Source: Orobanche coerulescens (Eukaryota > Streptophyta > Magnoliopsida > Lamiales > Orobanchaceae). Taken from it: DNA of 64,000 bases. Shown piece after piece: positions 42,725-54,623 of the stretch. The notes beneath the pieces are model-generated. The model ran no database searches and was not told the DNA's origin. It saw only the letters and a program-made list of their open reading frames with translations. Location: positions 100,344,501-100,408,500 of the forward strand of contig CM065815.1 in assembly GCA_033398695.1 (NCBI GenBank). Direction: 5' to 3'. The position numbers and the translations under genes are program-made. Position 1 is the first letter of the stretch. The number at the start of each line of letters is the position of its first letter.

Positions 42725-43635
42725 GGATACGGGATTGATTAATACGAATGAAGAAGACGAGGTAAGAATCGACGTAAACGGCCTTACAACACGCCAGCAC
42801 TTACGACTATATTTTTTGGCGAGAAAACAGACACAAGACGTGGAGTGACCATGGTGCTCGGTCTCAGCCGTGTCATATGACACGGCCCGTGTCACACTGT
42901 GCCGGAAAGGAAAAACTTGCTGCCTGCCGAACTCGGCCATGTCAGACAACACAGCGTGTGACGAACTCTTCCGGATAATCAAAACTTACTGCCCGTCTAT
43001 CCCGACCGTGCCAGGCGACATGGCCGAGTCACGCTCGTCCAGATTCGGAAGAATTTGTCACCTCGGCCATGTCACTCCGCTAGCCCTTTTATTTTATACA
43101 CTTTGTGTGTATTGTTTTGTCTTCTCTTTTCTTTCTTTACCCCTTTTAGGGATTGTGTTCCCCCTAATATGTGATTTGTGTTCCCCTTTAATCTTTTATC
43201 TTGATTTGTCTTGCTTATTCAAAGATCTTGTAATCTTTTTTGTTTTCTTTGGTTGATGTAGGAAGATTTGGTTTTCCTATAAGTATTCTTTGATAGTACT
43301 GTAATATCATTGAATGTAGAAATAAAAAGAATACACTTTGTGTTTTCATCCTTTTTGAATGATTTTCATCAAACCCTTGATTTTTATTCGACGCGTTTTC
43401 GAGTATTAATCCGATCGATTCTCAATAGGTCTTGAGAAGAAATCATCGTATCGAATTATAGGTCTAATTCGATAAACCCTTGTTCTTGATCGATTTGTTA
43501 CTATATCCGATATTGTCTCCATAAAATTGCATTCGAAATATCCTATCCACAAAAATATACTTCTGCTACGATATACTTCCATACTTATACATTTTCCATC
43601 CGATACATATTCACGTTCCGAGCGAATTCGTATCA
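42725..43635 (+). repeat. Element F 5' LTR
   Basis: Contains a cluster of GTGTCA/TGACAC-type repeats around 42880-43080 (for example GTGTCATATGACACGGCCC), a possible TATA region CCTATAAGTATTC near 43278, and the hairpin at 43449-43475. PBS TGGCATAGGAGCC follows at 43640-43652. Confidence 0.9.
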
Positions 43636-43717
43636 TTAGTGGCATAGGAGCCCAAGACTATGTCCTTGGCAATTTTTTTGGCGATTCTTGTTAAAACTAT
43701 CTCGTGACTCTCTTACT

Positions 43718-45412
43718 ATGGATTTCTCCGATCCCGATTTCTTGATGAAACTCCATGACGCACTAAGCGATTTACCGGAACAACGTATGAAAGCAAGACG
43801 CTTAGACGACGCACATTCACTGCACCATGTGGACGAGTTTAAAGTAAACGAACTTCCGGAATTTGTTGGAGGTACCGATTCCGAAGCTTATTTGGAGTGG
43901 GAACGGAAGATTGAGCGCATGTTCGAATTCAAAGACCTTAACGGCGAGAAACGTTGCAAATATGTAATTCTCAAGTTAGGGAAGGGTTCTTCTATTTCGT
44001 TCGAAGGAGTGAAGACACGGAGAACTCGGGCGGGAAAAGCAAAGATCCGTTCGTGGGATTCATTAAAAAGAAAACTTCATAAAAGGTATGTGCCAACATC
44101 ACATCGGTTAACCTTGTACCGGAATATTGCCGACTTCATGCAAGGAAAACTAAGTGTTGGTGAATACATTGAAGAGTTCGAAATCTTGGTCTTAATGGGA
44201 GAATTAGAAGAAAACGAAGAGCAAAAGATGTCACGTTTTTTACGTGGCTTGAATAAAAACATAGCTAACACGGTGGAATTGTACCCATATGAAGATTTCG
44301 ATATTTTATGTGGACTATGTGTGAAGATAGAGGCCCAAAACAAGGTGAAGTTTTCAAGACCCGAATTTCCATCCAAATTCGGAAATCCAAGTATCTGTTC
44401 AAGTTCGGGTACTAAAAGCACCACGCCAAGTCCAGCCCCTATTACGGCTCCTAAGGTTCCCTACATACCCAAGGAAACAAGTTTGGCGAAGGTACAATGT
44501 TTCAAGTGTCAAGGGTTCGAACATTACCAAAATGCGTGTCCAAACAAACGGGTGGTGACACTAAGAGAGGCTCTTGAGGTCCGGGAAGAATTATTAGTTG
44601 AGGATGAAAGAGAAAGGCTCGGTGACGTGTTTAACATGGATGCCGAAGAAGAGGAGTGCGAGGCTTACGATGCTCCAGATTATGATATGAATCTAGTCCT
44701 TCGCACTTTGCAAGTCAAAACGGTTTCAAGGGATACGGAGCAACGAGACCAAATATTCCACACCAAGTGCCAAATCAGGGACAAATGGTGTAGTTTGATA
44801 ATCGATGGGGGAAGTTGCACTAATGTAGCTTCAAGTGAGATGGTGACGAAGCTCGATGATGGGAGTAAAGTAAAAGTTACGAAACAAGTACGGATCGGTT
44901 TAACTATGGGTTCATATGGTGACGACGTATTATGTGATGTATTCCCGATGGATGCATGCCATATACTCTTGGGACGACCGTGGCTATTTGATAGAGATGT
45001 TTTACATCGAGGGAGAAGTAACGAATATGAATTACGGGATAAAGGCAAGGAGATTGTGCTTAAACCAATGGCACCTCAAGCCATTCGTTCGATGAGTTCT
45101 ATCCAAATGGAAAAGCCGAAACTTACTATGTTTGCTAGTGAGAAAGAGGTGAAGCACACTATTGATGATGGCGAGCGAGTGTATTTATTGATGATTAAAG
45201 AAACACGATCCGTTGAGATGGTTGGGCAAGGAAAAGGGGAGATCGATACCTTGTTACGCGAATTTGCGGATGTTTTTCCGGAAGACTTACCACCGGGTTT
45301 GCCGCCTTTCCGTGGAATTGAACACCAAGTCGATCTTGTACCGGGTGCTTCACTCCCTAACAAGTCCGCCTATAGATGTAACCCCGAGGAGACGAAGGAG
45401 TTACAAAAATAA
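43718..45412 (+). pseudogene. Element F gag-protease and start of RT (564 aa open)
   Basis: ATG at 43718 (MDFSDPDFLMKLHDALSDLP). The gag domain is as in H (FKVNELPEFVGGTDSEAYLE, SWDSLKRKLHKRYVPTSHR). The zinc knuckle has CFKCQGFEHYQNAC, where the usual Gly before His is Glu. The protease has SLIIDGGSCTNVASSEMVTK but lacks about 17 residues after it compared with H (the TTTAHPKPYTLHW part), an in-frame deletion. No stop is present at the site where H has TAA. It ends at TAA 45410-45412 inside the RT N-terminal region (ETKELQK), so the protein is truncated. Confidence 0.88.
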
Positions 45413-47996
45413 ATCGAGGAGCTAATAAATCGTGGGTACGTTCGAGAAAGTTTGAGCCATTATGCGGTTCCGGTGTTGCTTGTCACGAAGAAAGATGGAT
45501 CATGGCGAATTTGTATAGATAGTAGAGTCGTGAACAACATAACCATCAAGTATCGATTCCCAATTCCGAGACTTGATGATATGTTGGACGAATTGTATGG
45601 TTCGGTGATTTTTTCGAAAGTTGATTTGAGAAGCGGCTATCATCTAATTCGCATGCGAGAAGGGGAAGAATGGAAGACGGCTTTTAAAATAAAACATGGA
45701 TTATACGAGTGGCTCGTCATGCCCTTTAGCCTTACAAATGCGCCAAGTACTTTCATGCGATTAATGAATACTTAAACCGTTTTTGGGAAAGTTTGTTGTC
45801 GTATACTTGGATGACATCTTAATTTATAGTTGATCATTGCAAGAACATACCGAGCACTTGAGAAAGATCTTCGAGATCCTTAGGGATCAAAAGCTTTGTG
45901 GGAAGAAGGAGAAGTGCTCGTTTCTATTCGAGAGTGTAGCCTTTCTTGGCTACATCGTTTCGAAGGAAGGAGTGTCAGTTGATCAAGCCAAGATCGAGGC
46001 GATCAAATCTTGGCCTACTCCCAAAACCATCATGGAAGTCTGATCCTTCCATGCACTTGCTTCATTCTATCGGAGGTTCATTCGAGACTTTAGCACCATT
46101 TCAAGTCCGATAACGGAATGCTTGAAAAATGGGCCATTTGTGTGGGGCGGGGCAGCCCAAGGGGTGTTTGAAAAATTGAAAACAAAAATGAGTGAGGCAC
46201 CTATATTGGCATTACCCGATTTTTCACAACCATTCAAGGTAGAATGTGACACGAGTGGAGTGGGTATTGGAGCGGTTCTCGTCCAAGGGAGACGACCAAT
46301 TGCATACTTCTCGGAGAAATTGGGTGGGGCTCGACTCAACTATGGTACTTATGACAAGGAGTTCTATGCCATTGTGAGAGCTCTTGATCATTGGAGTCAT
46401 TACCTTGGGCCGAAACATTTCATCCTACATTCGGATCATGAGTCTTTAAAAGTTATTAACGGGCAACAAAAGTTGAGTCCGAGAGATGCTTAATGGGTGG
46501 AATTCTTGCAATCATTCCACTTTTCCTCGAAATATAAGGATGGCAAGAGCAACATTGTGGCGGATGCATTGTCTAGATGGTATGCCTTGCTCTCTACTCT
46601 TGATGTCATTTGCTTGGGTTCAAAACATTGAAGGAGTGTTATGATGGTGATGCGGATTTTGGTGAGATTTTCATTCGTTGAAAATATGGCCCGTTTAGAG
46701 AGTTTACGATACAAGAAGGCTTCCTCTTTAAAGGAAATCGTCTTTGTTTAACCAAACACGCGATTCGGGAATTGTTGGTTCGGGAAGCTCACGGTGGAGG
46801 CTTGGCTGGCCATTTTGGTTCGGCTAAAACATTGGTGGTACTTAAGGAACATTTTTATTGGCCGAAGATGCAAGGGGATGTAAACGACATAATTAATAAG
46901 TGTGTAACATGCCATATTGCAAAGAGTTCATTCAAACCGGGAGTATACATGCCTTTACCGATTCTGGAAAGGCCGTGGGAAGATGTCTCGATTGATTTCA
47001 TTGTTGCTTTACCTCGTACTCAACGAGGAAGGGATGCTATTATGGTTGTTGTAAACCAATTTTTGAAGAAGGCTCACTTTGTGGCTTTCCACAAGACGGA
47101 CGACGCGAGAAACATCGCCGATTTGTATTTCTGAGAGATCGTACGATTGCATGGGATCCCAAAGACGATTTTTTCGGATCGGGACTCAAAATTCCTTAGC
47201 TATTTTTGGAACACCTTGTGGAGGAAGGTGGGAACCAAACTCCTATTTATCATGTCACATCATCCACAAACGGACGACCAAACCAAGGTAACCAATCGAA
47301 CCTTAGGCACTTTATTACGTGGTCTTGTGAGTAAGACACAAAAGGATTGGGATTTGAAGCTTGCACATGCGGATTTTGCTTATAATCGTTCTCCTACTCA
47401 TGCCACGACACACTCTCCATTTGAAGTAGTTTATGGGATAAATCCTTACAGGCTATTAGATCTAATTCCATTGCCAAGTGACGAGTTGGTGCATAAGGAC
47501 GCGGGGTCAAAACTGAAATCAATGATGAAATTACAGAGCAAGTACGTAATCGAATCAAGGAAATAAACGAGACTTACAAAAGAAAATCGAACAAGCAAAG
47601 AAAGCCGAGATTATTCGAAGTTGGTGATTTGGTTTGGTTGCATTTGAGAAAAGAGCGATTTCCGAGCAAGCGTAGGGACCGCTTATAATAGTTGCGAAAG
47701 TGAACGACAAAGCATACAAGTTGGAACTTCTGGGAGATTATGGGGTTCATGCAACCTTTAATGTTGGGGACCTTTCGCCTTACCTTGATGATGACGGAAT
47801 TTCAGAATTGAGGACAATTTCCTTTAAAGGGAGAGGAGATTATACGGGATTGATTAATACGAATGAAGAAGAGGAGGTAAGAATCGACGTAAACGACCTT
47901 ACGACACACCAGACACTTACGACTACATTTTTTGGCGAGAAAACAGACACAAGACGTGGAGTGACCATGGTGCTCGGTCTCGGACGTGTCATATGA
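45413..47996 (+). pseudogene. Element F RT, RNase H and integrase, multiple breaks
   Basis: [41 protein letters not shown], then a break at about 45775 where a few codons are lost, and [12 protein letters not shown]. RNase [37 protein letters not shown], with stops near 46044 and 46491. Integrase: REAHGGGLAGHFGSAKTLVV, CVTCHIAKSSF, SIDFIVALPRTQRGRDAI, then a stop at 47132. [18 protein letters not shown] and HHPQTDDQTKVTN follow, where the catalytic Glu codon reads Lys. The C-terminal domain (NDKAYKLELLGDYGVHATFN) is shifted at about 47560 and 47690. Clearly dead. Confidence 0.88.
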
Positions 47997-48761
47997 CACG
48001 GCCCATGTCAGACTATGCCGGAAAGGGAAAACTTGCAGCCTGCCGTACCCGACCGTGTCAGTGACATGGCCCGTGCCGAACTCTTCCGGATAATCAAAAT
48101 TTACTGCCAATCCGACCCGACCGTGCCAGGCGACATGGTCGAGTCACGCTCGTCCAGATTCGGCAGAATATGCCGCCGCGGCCGTGTCAAGTGACATGGC
48201 CCGTGTCACTCCGCCAGCACTTTTATTTTATACACTTTATGTGTATTGTTTTGTCTTCTCTTTTCTTTCTTTACCCCTTTTAGGGATTGTGTTCCCCCTA
48301 ATATGTGATTTGTGTTCCCCTTTATTTTTTATCTTGATTTGTTTTGCTTATTCAAAGATCTTGTAATCTTTTTTGTTTTCTTTAGTTGATGTAGGAAGAC
48401 TTGGTTTTCCTATAAGTAGGCTTTGATAGTATTGTAATATCATTGAATGTTGAAGAAAAAGAATACACTTTGTGTTTTCATCCTTGTTGAATGATTTTCA
48501 TCAAACCCTTGATTTTATTCGACGCGTTTTCGAGTATTAATCCGATCGATTCTCAATAGGTCTTGAGACAAAATCATTTATCGAATTATATGTCTAATTC
48601 GATAAATCCTTGTTCTTGATCGATTTGTTATTATATCCGATATTGTCTCCATAAAATTGCATTTGATCCTATCCACAAAAATATACTTCCGCTAGGATAT
48701 ACTTCTATACTTACACATTTTCCATCCGATACATATTCACTTTCCAAGCGAATTCGTATCA
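47840..48761 (+). repeat. Element F 3' LTR
   Basis: Follows a decayed PPT (AAAGGGAGAGGAGA). More diverged from its 5' partner than the LTR pairs of H and I, with several indels. GTGTCA-type repeats at about 47985-48210. Hairpin at 48578-48605. Confidence 0.9.
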
Positions 48762-48766
48762 AAGTC

Positions 48767-49394
48767 ACTGATTCAAGGCCATATTCCCGTCAGAGAGTTA
48801 CATTGTTTGTTCATGTTTAAATCCAAGATTGAGGACCCTCGTTTAGAGGCTGCTTTTGGAGAACACATTGAAGATTTCAAGCCGCAACTTCCCTATCCAG
48901 ATAAGTTCGATTCTAAGCTCCATTATAAGGATTACATTAAACAAGACCTCCGTTTAGGGGCTGCATGGAATTCTTCGACATTCAAGACCCCCGTTTAGGG
49001 GCTGCATGGGAAACGTATGGAAGGGGTTCAGCCATGCAAAGCCATGCAACACAAGGAGTAATTTTCGTCCAAAAATTCAAGACCTCCTAGAAGTGGTTTA
49101 CTTTCATCAAAATAAGTAGAATAAGTGTACTAAAAGTCTCCATGGTATGTTATCAAAGTCATCAAGGTAATCTCATCATTTTACAAGTATATCTAGCAAG
49201 AGATTTCAGCCCTTACCTTTCTTAAATAGCCGTTGCATCATTGGTGAAGAAGTCTTGAAATGAGATTATTTTACTCAAGTGTATCTAGCAAGATATTGCA
49301 AAGAGGAGAGAGAGAGAGATGAAGAATTCCAATTTAAAGAACCTACTTGAGAGCTTTACGAGTTGATCTTTCTTGTGCAAGTAAGATCATATCA
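48767..49394 (+). repeat. Element D 3' LTR, second part
   Basis: Resumes at ACTGATTCAAGG, matching 16439 onward of the 5' LTR, and ends GATCATATCA before the TSD GGCTC. Relative to the 5' LTR it lacks about 400 bp after GATGAAGAAT (the part with the TATA box and the GGCCATGGCC block). Confidence 0.88.
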
Positions 49395-49399
49395 GGCTC

Positions 49400-49567
49400 A
49401 GACTTTCTCTTATGTGTCCCTTTTCCATTAGTTCGGTCACTTGTCGCTGAATTTCCTTTATTTCATCTGGATTACTCCAATAAGCTGGCCGATTCGGAAT
49501 TGGTGCATCAGGAACAAAGTTTATTTGATGTTCGATGCCGCGGATGGAAGGTAAACCCAGTGGGACC
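49400..49567 (-). pseudogene. Family B pol: start of RT region
   Basis: Read from 49567 downward: PLGLPSIRGIEHQINFVP, then RPAYWSNPDEIKEIQRQVTE, LMEKGHIRESLS. It joins 16241 through GGCTC and 60702 through GGACC, giving FTEEVPLGLPSIRGIE. Intact frame in this piece. Confidence 0.9.
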
Positions 49568-50649
49568 TGATACGTAACTGACTGCTCCAAGTGAAGAAGA
49601 CGAAGTGAGGATTGACGTAAACCAACTTGAACATACACCTACATACTTAGGCGCGAAAACGGACACGAGACCTAGAGTAACCTTGGTGATCGGACTCGGA
49701 ATAACTTAAATGTGGCGACATGCATTATAATGGTTCCAACTTGGTGAAGATAAGATAATAAAGATTTCATCCCATTTCTTTATAATAAAGTGATGCATGA
49801 TTCACGGCCTGCATGTGAAGAAGAATATAACCCATCCTTTATTCCTTTTGTTTTCAAGTGGCTGGACCGTGTCATACCCCTTTTGTTGTCTTTTTCCTTT
49901 ATTTTAAGATCATGTGATCTTACCCTTTTAATATTTTAAGTAATCATGTAAGGCTACTCTTATCTATAAATAGTCATGTTTGGGTTGTAATCGACATCAT
50001 TGAATCATCAAGAAAATAAATTGTGTATTGTTTAAAAGAGTTGGACGAGTTTCCTACTAAAATTTGGTTATTATTCGACGCGTTTTCGAATTTTAATCTG
50101 ATCGATTCTCAATAGGTCTTGAGAAGAAATCATCTTATCGAATTAGAGGTCTAATTCGATAAACACCTGCTTCCTGTCCTGTTTTGGTAGAATTGCCCCA
50201 TTTTCGGACAATTCTTACATTTCATTTCATACTTCAATTATTGTTCATGTTCCCTGTTCGCAAAAGACATTGCTCTTACTTTCGATACAGGGTTGTACCT
50301 GATAAAGTGATCGCATCAGTTGCTGTTCGATTGTCTGAAGCTTGCTTCCTATTTCCATTGCATCCAACCAAAACTTGCAATTCCGAGTACCGCTGTTTGG
50401 CGTTGACTGTTCCGATTCATTTCCACTCGGCCAGTTCCTGTCTTGGCGCGTGTTGTTGTCCGTTATTGTTGTTGTATCGAACTGTTGCTATCAGTTCTGT
50501 CAGTGCGCATGCATTGTCCATTGTTGTTCTTGTATTGTTTATTCTTGTCGAGATCCTAATCGTCTGTTCGATTCCTTTTTGGCTAAGTTCTGTTTACTTC
50601 CGCTCATAAAACATCCTTCTGCTGTACCGATAGATATTTCTCATCATCA
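49568..50649 (+). repeat. Element G 5' LTR
   Basis: Starts TGATACGTAACTGACTGCTCC and ends TCATCATCA. TATAAATA at 49965-49972, hairpin at 50135-50162. The last 400 bp are rich in TGTTGTTG/TATTGTTGTTG-type repeats. The PBS after it is decayed (TAGAATCGGAGCCCC). Confidence 0.9.
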
Positions 50650-50685
50650 GTAGAATCGGAGCCCCAGTTCTTGATCTTTGGCATT

Positions 50686-51947
50686 ATGGATCTCAATGAC
50701 GCTGATTTCTTGGCAAAACTTCACGACGCATTGCGTGACATACCAGAACAACGCGACCAGCATTGGCAACCTAGGCATGGTGATTATGAACGACCCTCAC
50801 ACCATGTCGAAGAATTCAAAGTTAACGAGCTTCCGGCGTTCATTGGCGGGACAGACTCTGAAGTTTACTTGGAATGGGAATGTAAAATTGATCGCATGTT
50901 CGAGTTTAAAGACCTCGACGATGAGAAATGGTGCAAGTATGCAATTCTCAAGTTGGGGAAAGGCGCTTCACTTTGGTTCGAAGGAGTTAAAACACGAAGA
51001 GCTCGTGCGGGGAAAGAAAAGATCCGTTTGTGGGATTAATTAAAAAGAAAACTTCGTAAAAGATATGTACTAATATCACATCGGTCGTCCTTATACCGGA
51101 AGATTGCCGACCTCATGCAAGGAAAGTTAAGTGTCAGTGAATACATTGAGGAGTTTGAAAATCTGACCTTATTGGGAGAAATAGATGAGAATGAGGAGCA
51201 GAAGATGTCGCATTTCTTGCGTGGCTTGAACCGAAGCATAGCTAACTCGCTGGAATTATATCCATACGAAGACTTCGATACATTGTGTGGACTATGTGTG
51301 AATTTAGAAGCTCAAAACAAGATGAAGTTTTTTAAACCCGAGTTTCCATTCAAATTTGGGAACCCAAGTATCGGTTCCAGTTCACCTACTAAAACGATCG
51401 TACTGACTAGTACCCCTACTGCAGTTCCTAAAGCCCCCTACGTTCCGAAGGAGACGAGTTTGACTAAAGTACGATGTTTCAAATGTCAAGGGTTCGGTCA
51501 TTATCAAAATGCTTGTCCGAACAAATGAGTGGTGACGCTAAGAGAAGCTGTCATGATCCGAGACGAAAAGGAAAGATTGAGTGATGTGTTTGATTTTAAC
51601 GAGGAGGACGAAGAAGAAGAATGTGAAACTTAGAATGCTCCAAACTATGACACGTATTTGGTTCTTCATACTTTACAAGCCAAATCCGTTTCAAATGATT
51701 CGGAACAGCGGGATCAAATATTTCACACGAAGTGTTGTTTGATCATTGATGGAGGCAGTTGCACCAACGTAGCCTCAAGTGAGATGGTGACTAGACTTGA
51801 GCTGGCCACTACGACTCATCCGAAACCTTACACTTTACATTGGCTCGATGATGGGAGCAAAATAAAGGTGACAAAACAAGTGAGGATCGGATTAACCATG
51901 TGTTCGTATGATGACAACGTATTATGTGATGTTCCCCCAACGGACGC
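50686..51947 (+). pseudogene. Element G gag-protease, cut by the CACTA element
   Basis: ATG at 50686, MDLNDADFLAKLHDALRDIP. Nearly colinear with H. Stops: TAA at 51037 (LWD-stop-LKRKL), TGA at 51526 after the zinc knuckle CFKCQGFGHYQNAC, and TAG at about 51631. The protease CLIIDGGSCTNVASSEMV is present but lacks the four to five residues before it. The frame ends at PTDAC, where the CACTA element lies, and continues at 57437 (CHVLLG in H). Confidence 0.9.
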
Positions 51948-51950
51948 ATG

Positions 51951-51967
51951 CACTACACCATATATGG
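51951..51967 (+). repeat. CACTA left terminal inverted repeat
   Basis: CACTACACCATATATGG, 17 of 17 matching the right end. Beyond it the match weakens (TTTCAACAAC versus TTTCTGCAAC). Confidence 0.95.
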
Positions 51968-52200
51968 CTTTCAACAACATTTTTTTTGATGTTACAAGCA
52001 AAAATGTAGCCTTAGATGCCTTAAAGTTGGTCAAATTTGATTTAAGGCTACACATTTTTCTAATGTTATTATTGATATAAATTAGTGTTACCGTAGACTA
52101 AATTGAATATCTACGCTAACACAAAATTTTGGTGTAGCCGTTGCTATTTAAAAAAGTGTAACTAAACACTAAACGAAATAGGCGGACTTGCTAAAATATA
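51968..52200. repeat. CACTA left subterminal repeats
   Basis: Short copies of the same motif in both orientations: ATGTAGCC, GGCTACAC, GTGTTACC, GCTAACAC, GTGTAGCC, GTGTAACT. These match the right-hand array. The rest, to about 52600, is AT-rich without ORF. Confidence 0.75.
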
Positions 52201-52758
52201 TTAGGCGGTCCAAATAAATTACTCTCAAAACGACCTGATTTTTTTAAGTTATTTTATGAATATACTTTTTTATAATAAAGAAAACTTGTAGAAATTTCAA
52301 GTTTTTACGAAACATACATTTTCTAAAATATTTGCGGAATTTAAAACGATTTTAAACCTCCAATACAACCGTAAAATCCAAAGAATGGAAAATAATTATA
52401 AAAACAAGCTTAAATTGGAATGCTTATGAATCGTCTAACCGTGATCTTGATTATCGTATCCTACAATTGGAATATAAACATATGCGTAAAATCTAGCTAA
52501 AATTAGAGATGTTAAAGCGGCGGTCCGTCGGGCGGCCGTTAACCCTTTAGAAAACGAGATTAAGGCGATATATCGCGGCCGTTTAAATCCGGGCCCTTTT
52601 CACTGTGGGCGGTGGGCGGACTTACCTTAAGAGTCTAATATATCCTAATACGGTTCGGTCCAATTTTACACTTAATATCTTGCCTTACGAGTCTAACCCT
52701 AATATCTCATTAATATCTTATCCGTCGTTGATTGTGAAAGAAAATACTATTGACGGAG

Positions 52759-53015
52759 ATGGAGCGGCGATCCATCTCAATCTCGATGAAGGTGACAGTG
52801 TTGGTGGTAATCTGGCTATGGGGGTTTGTCGTCTTCTTTTCGTAAATAAGTCGGTGTCGGTAGGTTCCATTCGATCCACTGCGAAAGAGGCACGCGATCT
52901 CTTGAGATTGAAACCGAGCCGATGGTCGTGATTTGAGGGAGGAGGAGGAGAAACACCATTTGGACGGCTTCTCTTCCATGGAAGGAATGTTACCTTTGGG
53001 CTATTGGTATTTTCT
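52759..53015 (+). pseudogene. SIL1: Captured first-exon fragment of a SIL1-type Hsp70 nucleotide exchange factor
   Basis: ATG at 52759 gives MERRSISISMKVTVLVVIWL and a hydrophobic signal-anchor-like stretch, then a stop at 52843. In the same frame downstream, DLREEEEKHHLDGFSSMEGM resembles the acidic region followed by the DGFSSLEGML-type motif of plant SIL1 proteins (ER nucleotide exchange factors for BiP). After a one- to two-base shift LWAIG appears, matching the next WAIGHSD residues of the family. The 5' flank could be the old leader. The fragment is broken by stops. The family comes from recalled similarity, so an alignment should confirm it. Confidence 0.65.
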
Positions 53016-54020
53016 TCGCTCTTTCTAAGTTCTCGTTTCTCTGTTCTTTGGTTAGAATTAATATGTTGTCGCGTTAAAAACCTTCTATGAGGTTCTAAGG
53101 TGTGGGTTTGGTCTGACTCATCTAGAAAGATTAAAGTATAAGCTGGATTAGATAAGCTTGAAAAATACTCGATTGAGGTTTAACGATTAAAGCTACTCAA
53201 GGGTCAAAATCTAAAATAATTCGCAAGCTTTAAGCGAGTTCCGTCGACTACCGCTCTTCCAAATGTGATTCAAGGTGTTTTCTAGCTTTTAACCATCAAT
53301 GTGTTAAAAATTTGAGAAATGTTGAGTGTGCATTCTTGATAGCCATATAATTGGGTATTCGTTGGTGGGGCTTAATTTGTGCTATGTTGTGAATGTGCTA
53401 GATAGGAAAACACGGTCGTGAAAGTATTTTTGGAACTCGGTGATTATTAACCAAGAATTAAATTCAATTTGGGAATATAGGTAACACAAACTAATAAAGT
53501 AATTAGATAGTTTGTTAGTAGAAGAGGAAAATGTATTACATTTTAACTTTTTAGCTTGCTAGAGTGTCCGAATAAAAATTGCCAAAGATAATGAAACATT
53601 CACAGAGGAATCCTCGTGTTCGAGTATTGGGAAAAAATGAGACTCACGTAGCGGCATTCTGAAAAGCAAGTATATAACAATGTGTGTTTCTTGTCCGAGC
53701 ACCTTCTTATTTTCTCAACTTCTTTTGTCTTTTATATCCACTACACCTCTTTGCTTAATTTAGCCATTTAGGTCGACATTGGTGCTTTGGATCGTTTGAA
53801 TTCTTTGTTACTAACATTTTTGTCGTCCTCCTTGTCACCTAGAACTTCTCATCGAGCTTCTAGCTTGATTGAAGAGATTTAATTCTGATTTGCTTGGACA
53901 TACTTTTGTGTATCTATTTACTTCTTTTGTCACTTGTGCGTTATTGTGGATATATGTTCTTCACCGGTGTTCGGTTGTTATTTATGCATAGTTGTTATGA
54001 GTTTCCTTTTGTTTTTTGAG
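53016..54020 (+). other. Intron-like sequence inside the CACTA element
   Basis: AT-rich, with no supported ORF on either strand. T-rich runs and GT/AG-like sites are frequent. It may contain intron sequence of SIL1 or of the cyclase gene and one breakpoint between them. I could not place a cyclase exon here with confidence. Confidence 0.5.
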
Positions 54021-54067
54021 CGGAGTCGGGCATTACTTCTTGATGTTCCAAGAGACAAATATTACCG
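54021..54067 (+). pseudogene. Captured cyclase-family exon fragment 1
   Basis: ALLLDVPRDK matches the conserved DVPRD part of plant cyclase-family proteins (kynurenine formamidase-like fold, Arabidopsis CYCLASE type). After DK the next residues IT need a two-base deletion to be read. A donor-like G|GTATGC follows at 54068. Confidence 0.75.
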
Positions 54068-54554
54068 GTATGCAATAGAACAAAATTTCCCGTATAACCA
54101 CATGTTATACATTTTGAGAATTCTATTAGCGTGTGTGTATATATATATATATATAAATGCGCTAAATGATATTATACGGCTACACTGCTGATTGAGCATT
54201 AAATATATATAATCACTTTATGTTTGTCCAAAGACACAAGTGCCAAAATATTCGGTACTTGCTATTATTTTTATGAACGTGCCATTATTTGCAATTAATG
54301 CGAAAATAAAGCTCATTGGACCTCGATATATGACCGAGCTAGCTTTTCATTGTGCATTTAATTGTACGTGTTGTGTATGTTCGTGAGGCATGAGTTTCTA
54401 ACGTAGACTAGCTTAGCGAATATGTGGGTGGTATTATAGGTCGTGGAATGAGTACGTGTTTCTGGTTGATTGAGATAGGTTTTTATATGCTTTACTTCAT
54501 GCCTGTATACATGTTCACTCACTCCTTTTTTGTTTCATTTCTTATGTTTTGGTG

Positions 54555-54623
54555 ATGTTATGAAGTCCTTGAACATTCCTAAGGGAGTAGAAAGAGTACT
54601 TTTAGTACACTTAATACGGAGAG
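54555..54623 (+). pseudogene. Captured cyclase-family exon fragment 2, frameshifted
   Basis: DVMKSLNIPKGVERVL is clear. After VL one base is missing; in the corrected frame the next residues are STLNTER, as expected in the family, and the exon ends phase 2 at GAGAG|GTAATT. That phase fits exon 3 exactly. The acceptor (TTTTGGTG) has lost the usual AG, so splicing is doubtful. Confidence 0.85.

Larger units (their letters stand above)
42725..48761 (+). mobile_element. Element F: family A-related Ty3/gypsy element in the 3' LTR of D
   Basis: LTRs 42725-43635 and 47840-48761. The TSD AAGTC is at 42720-42724 and 48762-48766. Both LTR starts are mutated (GGATACGGG and TTATACGGG for expected TGATACGGG); both end CGTATCA. 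Full domain order gag-protease-RT-RNase H-integrase with many stops. Its LTR upstream half is unlike that of H and G, while the R/U5 part and proteins are close, so it is a sister subfamily. Confidence 0.92.
16242..49394 (+). mobile_element. Element D: Ty3/gypsy element, split by elements E and F
   Basis: The 5' LTR (16242-17494) and split 3' LTR (42529-42724 plus 48767-49394) both start TGATGCAACCTCAG and end GATCATATCA. The TSD GGCTC is at 16237-16241 and 49395-49399. Its own sequence is 16242-18292, 40391-42724 and 48767-49394; the rest is later insertions. Coding order is gag, RT, RNase H and integrase C-terminal end. Protease, the RT start and the integrase core are missing through two internal deletions, so it is non-functional. 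Confidence 0.92.

Noticed and set aside
53934..54191. 85-aa ORF as a standalone small gene
   Set aside because: Only its ALLLDVPRDK part is meaningful, as a cyclase exon; the ends are intron-like sequence.
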